From the NCBI GenBank assembly GCA_963677135.2, contig CAXXLS010000001.1, forward strand, positions 44,775 to 108,774: 64,000 nucleotides of DNA, read 5' to 3'. Shown in pieces: positions 27,428-35,324 of this stretch (its first letter is position 1; every line of letters starts with the position of its first letter). The stretch comes from Seleniibacterium sp963677135. GTDB lineage: Bacteria > Desulfobacterota > Desulfuromonadia > Desulfuromonadales > Geopsychrobacteraceae. The translations under genes and the position numbers were made by a program. The notes below the pieces were generated by a model, which saw only the letters and a program-made list of their open reading frames with translations, was not told the DNA's origin and did no database searches.

Positions 27428-28042
27428 ATGAGTACAACACGCTATCCCATTCCCGCCAGAACCTTCCGCTGCGAAGTCGAGGTCCAGCGCAGCCGCTTCA
27501 TCGCCACCATTGAAAAGACGGAAACCCAGGAGGAGGCCCAGGCCTTCGTGACCCGGATCAAGCAGGAGTTTCCCACCGCCAACCATAACTGCTGGGCATT
27601 TATCTGCGGCGCTCCCGGCAGCACTGACCGGATCGGCCTGAGCGATGACGGCGAACCCCACGGAGTTGCCGGCAAACCCATGCTGACCACCCTTCAGCAC
27701 AGCGGTATCGGTGATATCGCCGTGGTTGTCACCCGGTTTTTCGGCGGGATCAAGCTCGGCAAGGGAGGAATGGTCAAAGCTTATACCCTGGCGGTGCAAA
27801 CCGCCCTCGATCAGCTTCCGGTCAGCGAAAAAATTGACTGGCATTATCTGCACTGTGAATTTTCCTATCCCCTGCTGACCGTCATCAAGCGCCTGCTGCC
27901 GGATTATGAGGCCGAACTCCTGGCAGAAGACTTCGGCGCCCGGGTCATTCTTCGATTACGCCTGCCGGCTGAGCAGCAGGAACTATTCAGGGACCACCTG
28001 AGAGATCTCAGTGCCGGGCAGATCCGATTTTTCGCAACATGA
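27428..28042 (+). CDS. YigZ/IMPACT-family protein
   Basis: A 204-residue protein of the UPF0029 family with the IMPACT N-terminal signature: SRFIATIEKTETQEEAQAF, NCWAFICG, LSDDGEPHGVAGKPML and VVVTRFFGGIKLGKGGMVKAY. Bacterial members are often linked to tRNA or ribosome quality functions, but biochemistry is thin. Start ATG 27428 gives the best match; an upstream in-frame codon at 27407 adds seven residues. A GAGGCGGGG element lies upstream. It follows lspA closely and converges with the next transporter gene. Confidence 0.88.
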   Translation: MSTTRYPIPARTFRCEVEVQRSRFIATIEKTETQEEAQAFVTRIKQEFPTANHNCWAFICGAPGSTDRIGLSDDGEPHGVAGKPMLTTLQHSGIGDIAVVVTRFFGGIKLGKGGMVKAYTLAVQTALDQLPVSEKIDWHYLHCEFSYPLLTVIKRLLPDYEAELLAEDFGARVILRLRLPAEQQELFRDHLRDLSAGQIRFFAT

Positions 28043-28074
28043 CGCCGGTTGCGGAAAAGGGCAGAAGCTCTGCC

Positions 28075-28956
28075 TCAGGACCTCGACGGCCTGAAGGAAC
28101 CCAGGTAGATGGCCGACAAAATCATCAGCAGGCCCGCATATTCGAACCATGACGTCGGCCGGTCGAACATAAGGACATCCCACAAAAATGAAAGGGCCGG
28201 CTGGAGCAGCATGGTCAGACCCGCCACTGATGCGGGAACGACCTTCAAGGCGGCGGACAGCAACGACCAGCCGATCGTACTGCCGAGAATGCCAACCCCG
28301 GCCAGGGCCAGCCATGAACGGGGCTCCACGACAGCAAAGGAGACTCCCGCGCCCCGGATGACCAGACCCAGCACGACAACGCAGCTGACCGAGATGATCA
28401 GCATGGCAGAAGCCCCACCCAGCTGCTGACACGCCATGGCCCGCTTCAGCGTGAGGATGTAAAACGAATAGAACAGTGCCGTGACAAAACCGAGCAGCAT
28501 GCCCGTTCTGACCCCGGGAGGCAAACCCGCCAAATCAATCCCGGTCATCAGCAGCAGCCCCGCAAATCCCAACAGCACCGCGAGAATAAAATGGGATCGA
28601 ATCCTCTCCCGGAATAACAGCCAGGACAGAAACACGGTAAAAAAGACCTGGAAGTTCCCCAGCAGGGTCGAAAAGCCGGGGCCGATGAGAGCGATGCTCC
28701 GGTGCCAGGCCATGAAATCGCAGGCCAGCCACACACCACAGAGAAGAAGCAGCAGGAAACTCCGCCCATCGGGCCGTGGCCATTCCCTGCGAACCAGGAC
28801 CAGGATCAGCAGTCCGCAGAAGGCGAAGAACATCCGATAGAACCCGGCGACATCCGGATTGACATCAGCAACCCGGACCAGAATCGGGGCGAAACTGATA
28901 CAGGCAGAACCGGCGACAAGTTGCATCACAGGCAGGGAAACGGACAGAGGATTCAA
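28075..28956 (-). CDS. EamA/DMT-family transporter
   Basis: A 293-residue membrane protein with about ten transmembrane segments in two EamA halves (N-terminal SISFAPILVRVADV-like stretch, later GFSTLLGNFQVFFT). It is the third EamA transporter in the window and differs from the other two. Substrate unknown. It is divergent from the flavodoxin-like gene across about 120 bases. Confidence 0.84.
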   Translation of the reverse strand: MNPLSVSLPVMQLVAGSACISFAPILVRVADVNPDVAGFYRMFFAFCGLLILVLVRREWPRPDGRSFLLLLLCGVWLACDFMAWHRSIALIGPGFSTLLGNFQVFFTVFLSWLLFRERIRSHFILAVLLGFAGLLLMTGIDLAGLPPGVRTGMLLGFVTALFYSFYILTLKRAMACQQLGGASAMLIISVSCVVVLGLVIRGAGVSFAVVEPRSWLALAGVGILGSTIGWSLLSAALKVVPASVAGLTMLLQPALSFLWDVLMFDRPTSWFEYAGLLMILSAIYLGSFRPSRS

Positions 28957-29075
28957 GGCAACTCCCTAAGGACATAAGGACCAGAAAAGACGTTTTTGCC
29001 CTTGCCGGACAAATTCGGGTATAGTGCCGCGGTCAGACCAACAACTCTCCATATCACGGACCAAGGAGAAGCTCC

Positions 29076-29720
29076 ATGAAAATGATTGCAATCAACGGCA
29101 GCCCGCGTAAGACCTGGAATACGGCAACCCTGCTTCAACACGCTCTCGATGGTGCCGCCGCTTGCGGCGCTGAAACGGAAATGATTCATCTGTATGACCT
29201 CGACTTCAAAGGCTGTACCAGCTGCTTTGCCTGTAAACTGGTCGGCGGGAAATTTGCAGGCCGTTGCGCCATGCAGGACAGCCTGACCCCGATCCTCAAA
29301 ACGATCGAGGCGAATGCTGACGCCCTGGTTTTAGGCTCCCCCATCTATTTCGGCGGCATGACCGGAGAAATGCGCAGCTTTATGGAAAGGCTGCTTTTTG
29401 CGCCCATGGTTTACACCAAACCACCGAGCTCACGCTTTTCCAGACAGCTTAAAACCGGCCTGATTTACACCATGAATGTAACTGAACAGGGGAGCAGAGA
29501 CCGCCATTACCCGGTCCTCTACGAAACCGCCGAAAACTACTTCTCACGCCTTCTGGGCCCGGCAGAAACTCTGTGCGTATACGACACCTGCCAGCTTTCC
29601 GACTACTCCAGGGTTATCATGGAGTATGCCGATCCGGCCGCAAAGTTGAAACGAAAAGAAGAAAGCTTCCCGGCAGAGTGCCGAAAAGCTTTTGAACTTG
29701 GCAGAGCTCTCGTCAGCTAA
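29076..29720 (+). CDS. Flavodoxin-family NAD(P)H/FMN oxidoreductase
   Basis: A 214-residue flavoprotein of the NADPH-dependent FMN reductase/iron-sulfur flavoprotein type. The N-terminal FMN loop is INGSPRKTWNTATLL. A central stretch GCTSCFACK is the compact cysteine motif seen in iron-sulfur flavoproteins, with another Cys in GRCAMQD. LGSPIYFGGMTGEMRSFMERL contacts the flavin. The electron partner is unknown. AAGGAG precedes ATG 29076. A strong hairpin follows the stop, so it is probably monocistronic. Confidence 0.88.
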   Translation: MKMIAINGSPRKTWNTATLLQHALDGAAACGAETEMIHLYDLDFKGCTSCFACKLVGGKFAGRCAMQDSLTPILKTIEANADALVLGSPIYFGGMTGEMRSFMERLLFAPMVYTKPPSSRFSRQLKTGLIYTMNVTEQGSRDRHYPVLYETAENYFSRLLGPAETLCVYDTCQLSDYSRVIMEYADPAAKLKRKEESFPAECRKAFELGRALVS

Positions 29721-29741
29721 ACATCCCCCCTCCCGAATTAT

Positions 29742-29788
29742 TGCCCGTTCCCTCCCTCATGCATGCCAGGATGGGAACGGGCATCTTC
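29742..29788 (+). terminator. Terminator hairpin after the flavodoxin-family gene
   Basis: TGCCCGTTCC (29742-29751) pairs perfectly with GGAACGGGCA (29774-29783), followed by a T/C-rich tail. Confidence 0.7.
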
Positions 29789-29825
29789 CTCGGAATCGTT
29801 CCCCAAAAAAACGATAGATACCGTC

Positions 29826-29836
29826 TATACTGTATA
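29826..29836. promoter_or_regulatory. Palindromic operator candidate TATAC-T-GTATA
   Basis: An 11-base perfect odd palindrome lies 94 bases before the next ATG. It extends to TCTATA-N5-TATAGA (29824-29840). The same motif with one mismatch occurs on the opposite strand sense at 57119-57129, upstream of sfrB. The binding protein is unknown. Confidence 0.5.
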
Positions 29837-29929
29837 TAGATTTAAAATATTTTTATTCAATAAGAATCCATACTATATTTGTCCCACATCAACAACACAC
29901 ACAACTTCAAATACTAAAGGAGACATTTT

Positions 29930-30298
29930 ATGAAGCGCATCAAGAGTATCTTTACGATTTTCGCAGTATTCGCATTTGTTGCTATTTCAAGTGCCGCATT
30001 CGCTGAAGATCCTGATTGGGACGTCACCCCCTCTGCAAAAGCATTAGCTGCAGCCAGTTCCTATTCTTATGATCAGGAATACCTGCAGGCCGTGAACAGT
30101 GATGCCGGGGCAGACATTATTCCGTCAGCAAAAGCCCAGGCGGCGGCAATGTTTTACAACTATGACGAAAGCAAAATGGCCAATGTTGCGGATGATGCCG
30201 CAGAAAACCTTTACTTCGCTTCGGAACATCAATCCGCTGAAGTCAATGCGATCGTCAACAACGCCTCAAAAGACGGCCTCCTGTGCCAGACCTGCTAG
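29930..30298 (+). CDS. Small exported repeat protein with C-terminal C-x-T-C, paralogue 1
   Basis: I do not recognise the family. The 122-residue product has a clear signal peptide with probable cleavage after Ala25 (SSAAFA|ED). Two tandem ~31-residue repeats follow: residues 31-61 and 62-92, both with P-S-A-K-A-x-A-A-A and a Y-x-Y-D element. The tail, 93-122, contains YFASEHQS and ends LLCQTC, with Cys119 and Cys122 at the extreme C-terminus. The gene at 35325 encodes a paralogue with the same plan. Mature protein: small, alanine-rich, probably helical, periplasmic or secreted. The C-terminal Cys pair suggests a disulfide, metal site or covalent attachment. An AAAGGAG site precedes ATG 29930. 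Confidence 0.85.
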   Translation: MKRIKSIFTIFAVFAFVAISSAAFAEDPDWDVTPSAKALAAASSYSYDQEYLQAVNSDAGADIIPSAKAQAAAMFYNYDESKMANVADDAAENLYFASEHQSAEVNAIVNNASKDGLLCQTC

Positions 30299-30310
30299 GC
30301 CGTCGCAAAG

Positions 30311-30387
30311 ACTTCTCTAAAAAGTAGAGAAGTAATAAATCAGTAAAAACATTGGGCCCGGACCTTCCATTGCAGGAAGCTCCGGGC
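30311..30387 (+). terminator. Two hairpins between the C-x-T-C gene and the PLD gene
   Basis: ACTTCTCT/AGAGAAGT (30311-30318 and 30326-30333) lies right after the small gene. A longer GCCCGGA/TCCGGGC stem (30356-30362 and 30381-30387) with inner CTTCC/GGAAG follows. The second can stop both convergent transcripts. Confidence 0.65.
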
Positions 30388-30395
30388 TCCATTGG

Positions 30396-32243
30396 TTAAA
30401 GAAGAGGCTTAACAAAGCCAAGAAGGGTTTTGGTGCCTATTGCGCCCACCTCTTTCCCTATTGCATCCCATTCAACCTGAGGAAAACTTCCGACATCCCG
30501 ATAGTTCTTGTAAAAATCAGGGTCCGCGGTATCTACGGCCGATCTTCCCGGAATCAATTCAAAGGATGCTGAATAGCGAAACGGCCAGGGATCGACAATC
30601 GGGATAAACCGCGAAAGATCGACCAGAGCGGCATTGGCTTCAGCAACCCCGACAAATCTTTTTTTGCGGGCGATCACCCATGAATTTTGAGCCCGGGTAT
30701 CCATTGCGATAGAGTTCTCCAGACGTTTTGCAAACCCCTTGTCTTTGACAATGACGCCGCATTCAGTGTTGATATTTTCACTTCTTGGATCAAGGTTGTA
30801 GGACCCAACAAACGAAATGTCGGTATCCACAACCAATGATTTCGCATGCAGGCAGAGATAAGGCGGTTTGAATGGCCGATTCGCTAACGGTCCGGCCGAA
30901 TATTCCCCTGCTTCAGATACCCATCCGCCGCTGGTCACCACGGTGCTTTTCTTTGCCGAACGCTCCAGTTTCCTGGCTCGCAACTGGCCATAACCTGGCA
31001 TATAAACATGAATATCCCGTGGCAGGGGCTTGAATTCAAAGATCTTGAACTTGAGGCTCTTCAGATAGGTTTTCTTCTGCTGATAAGAAAGCGCATAGAC
31101 GTACCAGCTATCTGTGGCCGCCAGGCTGTTGGTTGAAATGCGAATATCCATATCCGGATACCGCTTGCGAAGCGTTTTGAACAATTCTATAGCCGAAGAC
31201 GACAGCACCAGGTAGGGCGTTTGAATCAAAACGGAGGCTTCAGCCCGGGAGACCAGCCGCGCCAATTCAAGCGGGACTTTTCCCAGGACATTATCCCGCC
31301 CAGCGGAAGGCTCAGTTTTACTGGGCCTGTCGGCAATAAACTCAACAGCTTCGACCTCCAGCAAAGGGTCAACAAACCGCGCTGAGATCTGGTCCGGAGC
31401 CTGGGAATCAGCCACCACATCTGTAAACCGGTTATTTAACTGAAAACTCTCACGGGTCAGCCACCTGCTACCGATATCGGCGGCCGGATAACTTCTGACA
31501 TCTTTGAGATCATGGAGATTGACAGAGCGTTCAAAAGTCCAGTAAGAGTCGAAACTCTCTTCAAACGCCCCGACAGCAGGTCCGAGAACCAGAAGATCCC
31601 GATCCTTATAATTCATGCCGAAAGCATGATCATAGTAAGCGTTCTGGTAATTGCGCCCTCCCGTTATCCCCGCTGCGCCGTCCACAATAAAGGTCTTATT
31701 GTGCATGCGCTGATTGAGCCGATTGAAACTGAAGAGCACGGCCCATGCCTTATCCACCAACGAGGGATGCGCTTTCAGGTTTCCCCATAGGCCGATCAGG
31801 GGATTAAATAGCTTGACCTGGAAATTTGGATGCACGTTGGCGAGAAAAGCCGCTATCTCGAGATCATGCTCAGAGGCGAGATGGTCGATAAGCAGCCGGA
31901 CCTGGACACCGCGCCGGGCGGCCTGAATCAGTTCATAAACAATAAATCGCCCGGTTTCGTCATTGACCCAGATCATGGTCTGGATGCGGATGCTTTTCCG
32001 GGCACTGCGGATTAAATGAACACGGGCGACCAGGGCATCATAGCCGATATCCAGAAGGCAAACCTGATTTTTATGATAGGAATAACGGGCCAGCCGAGTT
32101 GCCCGATCCAGCAGCTGCGAATCCAGCCGGGCCACGACAGCGGGCGGGGCATGGGCAGCGGCCGGACGGTCCGTTTGAAGGCCGGCGCAGCCCCCCAAAC
32201 AGGCGAGCAGGATAAAATGCCAACAAAAGAACGACAACGTCAT
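30396..32243 (-). CDS. Phospholipase D-family lipoprotein (cardiolipin synthase-like)
   Basis: A 615-residue PLD-superfamily protein with both HKD motifs: MHNKTFIVDGAAGITGGRN (His181) and CLHAKSLVVDTD (His466), the second followed by GSYNLDPRSENINTE. The N-terminus is a signal sequence ending in a lipobox-like LGG-Cys, so it is probably lipid-anchored outside the inner membrane. Bacterial relatives make cardiolipin or hydrolyse phospholipids; which applies is open. It lies 84 bases downstream of the rhombosortase gene on the same strand and may share its transcript. Confidence 0.88.
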   Translation of the reverse strand: MTLSFFCWHFILLACLGGCAGLQTDRPAAAHAPPAVVARLDSQLLDRATRLARYSYHKNQVCLLDIGYDALVARVHLIRSARKSIRIQTMIWVNDETGRFIVYELIQAARRGVQVRLLIDHLASEHDLEIAAFLANVHPNFQVKLFNPLIGLWGNLKAHPSLVDKAWAVLFSFNRLNQRMHNKTFIVDGAAGITGGRNYQNAYYDHAFGMNYKDRDLLVLGPAVGAFEESFDSYWTFERSVNLHDLKDVRSYPAADIGSRWLTRESFQLNNRFTDVVADSQAPDQISARFVDPLLEVEAVEFIADRPSKTEPSAGRDNVLGKVPLELARLVSRAEASVLIQTPYLVLSSSAIELFKTLRKRYPDMDIRISTNSLAATDSWYVYALSYQQKKTYLKSLKFKIFEFKPLPRDIHVYMPGYGQLRARKLERSAKKSTVVTSGGWVSEAGEYSAGPLANRPFKPPYLCLHAKSLVVDTDISFVGSYNLDPRSENINTECGVIVKDKGFAKRLENSIAMDTRAQNSWVIARKKRFVGVAEANAALVDLSRFIPIVDPWPFRYSASFELIPGRSAVDTADPDFYKNYRDVGSFPQVEWDAIGKEVGAIGTKTLLGFVKPLL

Positions 32244-32327
32244 CCCATATCAGATCCTTCCTGACAGCATCAACGGTTGGCCGCCGGGAACCGGAAAACA
32301 GCCAGGAATCGGTTGTGCAGCTTTATT

Positions 32328-32921
32328 TCAGGTCGCGCTATTTTTCCTTTGCCACAGAAAAAACAAGCCGGCTGCCACAACAACGCCTGAGACATGAGAA
32401 GAAGACAAGAGCCGCACACCATTCATGTCAATAATGACAAAGAGGGGATCTCTTGCAACAACTTCGAATATAATTTTTAAAATCAACAGAAAAAGAATGG
32501 CCAACCAGAAGATGCGGTTCGCATCTTTTTCCACCCACTTTAACAGACCAAGATAAGCAACGATTCCCGAGATCAGACCGGAAGCACCGCCGTAGTACAT
32601 AAGTTCCGAATGACAGCAGAGGCAGACAATGCCGGAAACGACAGCAGTCAGACCGCAAACAAGAATCAGACCGCTCTTGGTTATTTTTTCCAGAGTCGCA
32701 CCAAACACCAGAAATGCTGCCAGGTTCCAGCATAAATGACTGAGGGATAAATGTGTCAAAGGCGCAGACAGAATTCTCCAGACTTCACCTCCCTGAACGG
32801 CCTGGCGATCAAAGCGCAGAAATTCTGTCAGGCCCGGCCAGGAAAAAGACAATATCGACAGCAAGACAAAACCCACCGTCAAGATCGGAGCAGAGCTTAT
32901 CGCCTGATGCGTTCTGCCCAT
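32328..32921 (-). CDS. Rhombosortase (rhomboid-family intramembrane protease)
   Basis: A 197-residue membrane protease with about six helices. Rhomboid features are intact: GGEVWRILSAPLTHLS, His62-x3-Asn66 (SHLCWN), catalytic Ser114 in GGASG and catalytic His176 in SSSHVSG. Small size and this pattern match the rhombosortase subfamily, which cleaves C-terminal GlyGly-CTERM-like anchors. Its start overlaps the end of the preceding lipoprotein gene by 25 bases, and that protein has a matching C-terminal anchor. Known: rhombosortases process surface and type II-secreted proteins in Proteobacteria. Inferred: the overlapping gene encodes its dedicated substrate. Confidence 0.87.
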   Translation of the reverse strand: MGRTHQAISSAPILTVGFVLLSILSFSWPGLTEFLRFDRQAVQGGEVWRILSAPLTHLSLSHLCWNLAAFLVFGATLEKITKSGLILVCGLTAVVSGIVCLCCHSELMYYGGASGLISGIVAYLGLLKWVEKDANRIFWLAILFLLILKIIFEVVARDPLFVIIDMNGVRLLSSSHVSGVVVAAGLFFLWQRKNSAT

Positions 32922-33748
32922 AACACCAGCCCTGCCATTGTCAGCATCAACAAACTGACAATATCTCCGAACGCTGAGCTTCCGGTATATCCAGCCTTGT
33001 GTCTGACAACATACTCGTGAGGCTTTTCCTTGACCTTGGACTTGAACCGATCCAGCTCGTCTCCCAAATTGATGACCAGGTCGTCTGCGGCAGCATGAAA
33101 GCCTTTGAGGGAATCTTCACGTAATTGCTCTGACAGATTGACCAGCGTTGCCCTGTGGCTTATATGACTGGTGCCGGGAGCGCGGAACAACATTTTTCTG
33201 CTGGCGATATCGTAGACGGTGGCATCGATCATGGTGCTGGTATCGTTTTTTTCTCCCTTGACAATGTAGGCACCGACAATTGTCCAATAAGAGAGGGACA
33301 GCATCCCTTCGTCCGTGTGCTGTACCTGGTCATGGGAGAGCAGGACCATGAGATCAACCCCATACATGGTTTTGATCTGGTCAAGGTTGGTAAAGCTCCC
33401 ACCACGGGTCAAATAGGCGGAGGGAATAAGGGCAATATCTTTTACGAATTCAAGCTCTTTGAACTTTGCAGAAATCCTCTCCATCAGGTCCAGGCGGTCT
33501 CTTTCACTCAGCTTGGCATGTCGCGACGAGATCTCGGTGTCGGGAACGAAGGCGACCCCGACCGTCAGTGGTAAAGAGAGGGTCGGTATGGATGGCCTTT
33601 CGACGACCAACCTGTCCGGATAGAGGTATTTAACCGTACTACTGGCGTAATGGCTCTGGCGATCTTCAAAAATTTTGCCGCAGCCGGACATAGCTGCCAT
33701 GCAGAGCAGGAGCTGCAAGACGCAGACAGCAGTTTTCACATCCCCCAT
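32897..33748 (-). CDS. Rhombotarget-type lipoprotein, probable rhombosortase substrate
   Basis: A 283-residue protein. The N-terminus is a lipoprotein signal with lipobox AMSG-Cys23. The central part (about 50-240) is a soluble domain with repeated VGVAFVPDTEISSRHAKLSE-like strands and a conserved DLMVLLSHDQVQ region. The C-terminus has GYTGSSAFGD (253-262), a single hydrophobic helix and a basic RIRR end, the layout of GlyGly-CTERM-like sorting signals. This fits the family named rhombotarget lipoprotein found beside rhombosortases. Before cleavage it would be held at both ends, by lipid and by helix. Function unknown. It overlaps the rhombosortase gene. Confidence 0.85.
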   Translation of the reverse strand: MGDVKTAVCVLQLLLCMAAMSGCGKIFEDRQSHYASSTVKYLYPDRLVVERPSIPTLSLPLTVGVAFVPDTEISSRHAKLSERDRLDLMERISAKFKELEFVKDIALIPSAYLTRGGSFTNLDQIKTMYGVDLMVLLSHDQVQHTDEGMLSLSYWTIVGAYIVKGEKNDTSTMIDATVYDIASRKMLFRAPGTSHISHRATLVNLSEQLREDSLKGFHAAADDLVINLGDELDRFKSKVKEKPHEYVVRHKAGYTGSSAFGDIVSLLMLTMAGLVLWAERIRR

Positions 33749-33783
33749 AGCAACCTCCTATCGTAAAAGATTGCAGCCTCCAA

Positions 33784-33815
33784 CAGCCCCCGGCCAGGCA
33801 TTTGTCCGGGGGCTG
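33784..33815 (-). other. Strong intercistronic hairpin
   Basis: CAGCCCCCGG (33784-33793) pairs perfectly with CCGGGGGCTG (33806-33815) between the secreted-protein gene and the rhombotarget gene. No T run follows on the minus strand, so it may stabilise or process the transcript rather than end it. Confidence 0.6.
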
Positions 33816-33833
33816 CTGGCATAAAAACACCAC

Positions 33834-34625
33834 CTACGGCAGATAGAAATATCGCACCCCGCGGTCATATCGAGAGCCGTCACCTTTATAGACACGATTT
33901 TCGACCCTGATAAGATCTCCCGATTCCCACTCTTCCGGAATAGTCTGCCGGATTCTGTTCAGAGGAATCATCGCAGAGGCATCCCTGATGTTGATGGCCT
34001 GATCAATACAGAAAATGCCGTCCGGATATTCAACGTGGTGCATGATACGATATTCAATGTATTCCCCGTCATATCCGGGAACCCCTGGAACGCCGATACT
34101 GTTCCAGATAATCCGCTTACGACCTCCGGGAGCCGCAAATTGAAGTCCAGTCGGCTGCGGAGGATAACTGAATCGATCAACATAAACCTCTACCGTCTCA
34201 TAATCTTTATCACCGTAGACATCTCTGTACTTCAGGGTAATCTCCCAGGTACCAGCCATCCAGTCTTCAGGCTTCAATCTGATCCCCCAATACTGATCGA
34301 CATTCCATCCGGAAGGGTACCCTCCTGCGCATTCCTGGTGAGCCTCACGAAGAGTCACTTCAAAATCGCTGTCGATGTGCTTGGCTTTAATATTGACTTT
34401 GGACAACTCACCATAATGAACGACACCGACGTTTATCTGGACATAGGCTCCGGAATGTCCTTCGGCACCACCTTCATCATAGAAAAACCCAGGGAAATAA
34501 CGAGCATCATAATTAACACTTGCGGATGAGATATAGTAAAGATCTTCGATTTCATCCGCAGAAACCAAAGCGCCTGAAAAGATAAAAGAAACGGACAATA
34601 TTAAAAAAATGAACACCCCTTTCAT
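33834..34625 (-). CDS. Secreted protein of unknown function
   Basis: I do not recognise a named family. The 263-residue product has a signal peptide (MKGVFIFLILSVSFIFSGAL) with likely cleavage near ALVSA|DE. The mature part is rich in Tyr, Trp and beta-strand-like stretches (GTWEITLKYRDVYGDKDYE; PPQPTGLQFAAPGGRKRIIW), suggesting two immunoglobulin- or fibronectin-like beta domains. There is no C-terminal sorting signal. Start ATG 34625 has a perfect GGAGGAGG site; an upstream in-frame codon adds 14 residues. It heads the minus-strand cluster with the rhombotarget lipoprotein, rhombosortase and PLD genes, which suggests an envelope or surface role. Confidence 0.78.
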   Translation of the reverse strand: MKGVFIFLILSVSFIFSGALVSADEIEDLYYISSASVNYDARYFPGFFYDEGGAEGHSGAYVQINVGVVHYGELSKVNIKAKHIDSDFEVTLREAHQECAGGYPSGWNVDQYWGIRLKPEDWMAGTWEITLKYRDVYGDKDYETVEVYVDRFSYPPQPTGLQFAAPGGRKRIIWNSIGVPGVPGYDGEYIEYRIMHHVEYPDGIFCIDQAINIRDASAMIPLNRIRQTIPEEWESGDLIRVENRVYKGDGSRYDRGVRYFYLP

Positions 34626-34760
34626 GACCAACCTCCTCCTTGACAGGGAACAAAACCTCTCAATCACATAGCCGCCCTCTGCTTTTTACGCCTCCGCCCC
34701 ATAGCGTCCCCCCGGAGGCCCATGTGGGTAATTTCAGAAACACAGCCATCCTCCCTGATC

Positions 34761-34811
34761 TAAAATAAAAAGGCCGAACTGCACCGGGATTTCTCCTTCG
34801 GCAGTTCGGCC
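34761..34811 (-). terminator. Minus-strand intrinsic terminator without an obvious upstream gene
   Basis: GGCCGAACTGC (34772-34782) and GCAGTTCGGCC (34801-34811) form a perfect 11-bp stem. On the minus strand it is followed by five T, A and four more T. It would end a transcript starting between about 34850 and 35150 and insulate the secreted-protein gene promoter. Confidence 0.75.
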
Positions 34812-35175
34812 ATCTTTGTCGTAAATGTAGGCAGATCCGAAACTTTCCGTCCTGCTCTCACAAGCAGTTTGGCTCAACGGGAGTGTCAGTCATAGACTGA
34901 TATCTAAATAATAGCACCAGGTCTGTCTTTAACAACAAAGCCCGGTACAATACTGCAAAAAATTTAATCTTAATCCCTTCTGTTTCTCTACCAGCCTTCA
35001 CTATTTTGACATGCTGACGTTCAGGCCATTCCTTCTTCACATGCTTCTGTCCGTGATGCCCCCACCTCGAAGATAGGGGGGCTACCCAGAAATTACGGAC
35101 ACTTAAAAAAGCCTATACCAGGCGAAAGGAACGTCAACAAAAAAAGCGTTAAAAAAGGAGATTCATACGTAGAAA

Positions 35176-35200
35176 ATATATTACCTTTTTGGTAATATAT
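35176..35200. promoter_or_regulatory. Perfect A/T-rich palindrome upstream of the second C-x-T-C gene
   Basis: ATATATTACC (35176-35185) and GGTAATATAT (35191-35200) form a perfect 10-bp inverted repeat with a TTTTT spacer, 125 bases before ATG 35325. It is a plausible dimeric regulator site. It differs in sequence from the palindrome ahead of the first paralogue. Confidence 0.5.
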
Positions 35201-35324
35201 CTATATCTCCCAAGCCCTCCTTAGAATGTCACTTTTCAGACAATCTCTGACTTATGCCTGAAAAGCAAACAACGCGCCTGAACTTTTCAACAGAGAGGTT
35301 CAGCAAGAATTAAGGAGTTTAGTC

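Larger units (their letters stand above)
34626..35324. other. Long gene-free region upstream of the second C-x-T-C gene
   Basis: About 700 bases without a convincing gene. It holds a minus-strand terminator (34761-34811), a GCCCCC/GGGGGC stem (35058-35063 and 35077-35082), an A/T-rich palindrome (35176-35200) and the presumed promoters of the divergent secreted-protein and C-x-T-C genes. A 60-codon minus-strand frame at 34858-35040 starts with GTG, lacks a ribosome site and resembles nothing I know, so I do not call it. Confidence 0.6.

Noticed and set aside
29824..29840. LexA box
   Set aside because: It contains CTGTATA but lacks the paired CAG at the required distance.
34858..35040. 60-codon minus-strand frame between the secreted-protein gene and the second C-x-T-C gene
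   Set aside because: GTG start without ribosome site, no recognisable features; kept only as part of the possible minus-strand transcript.
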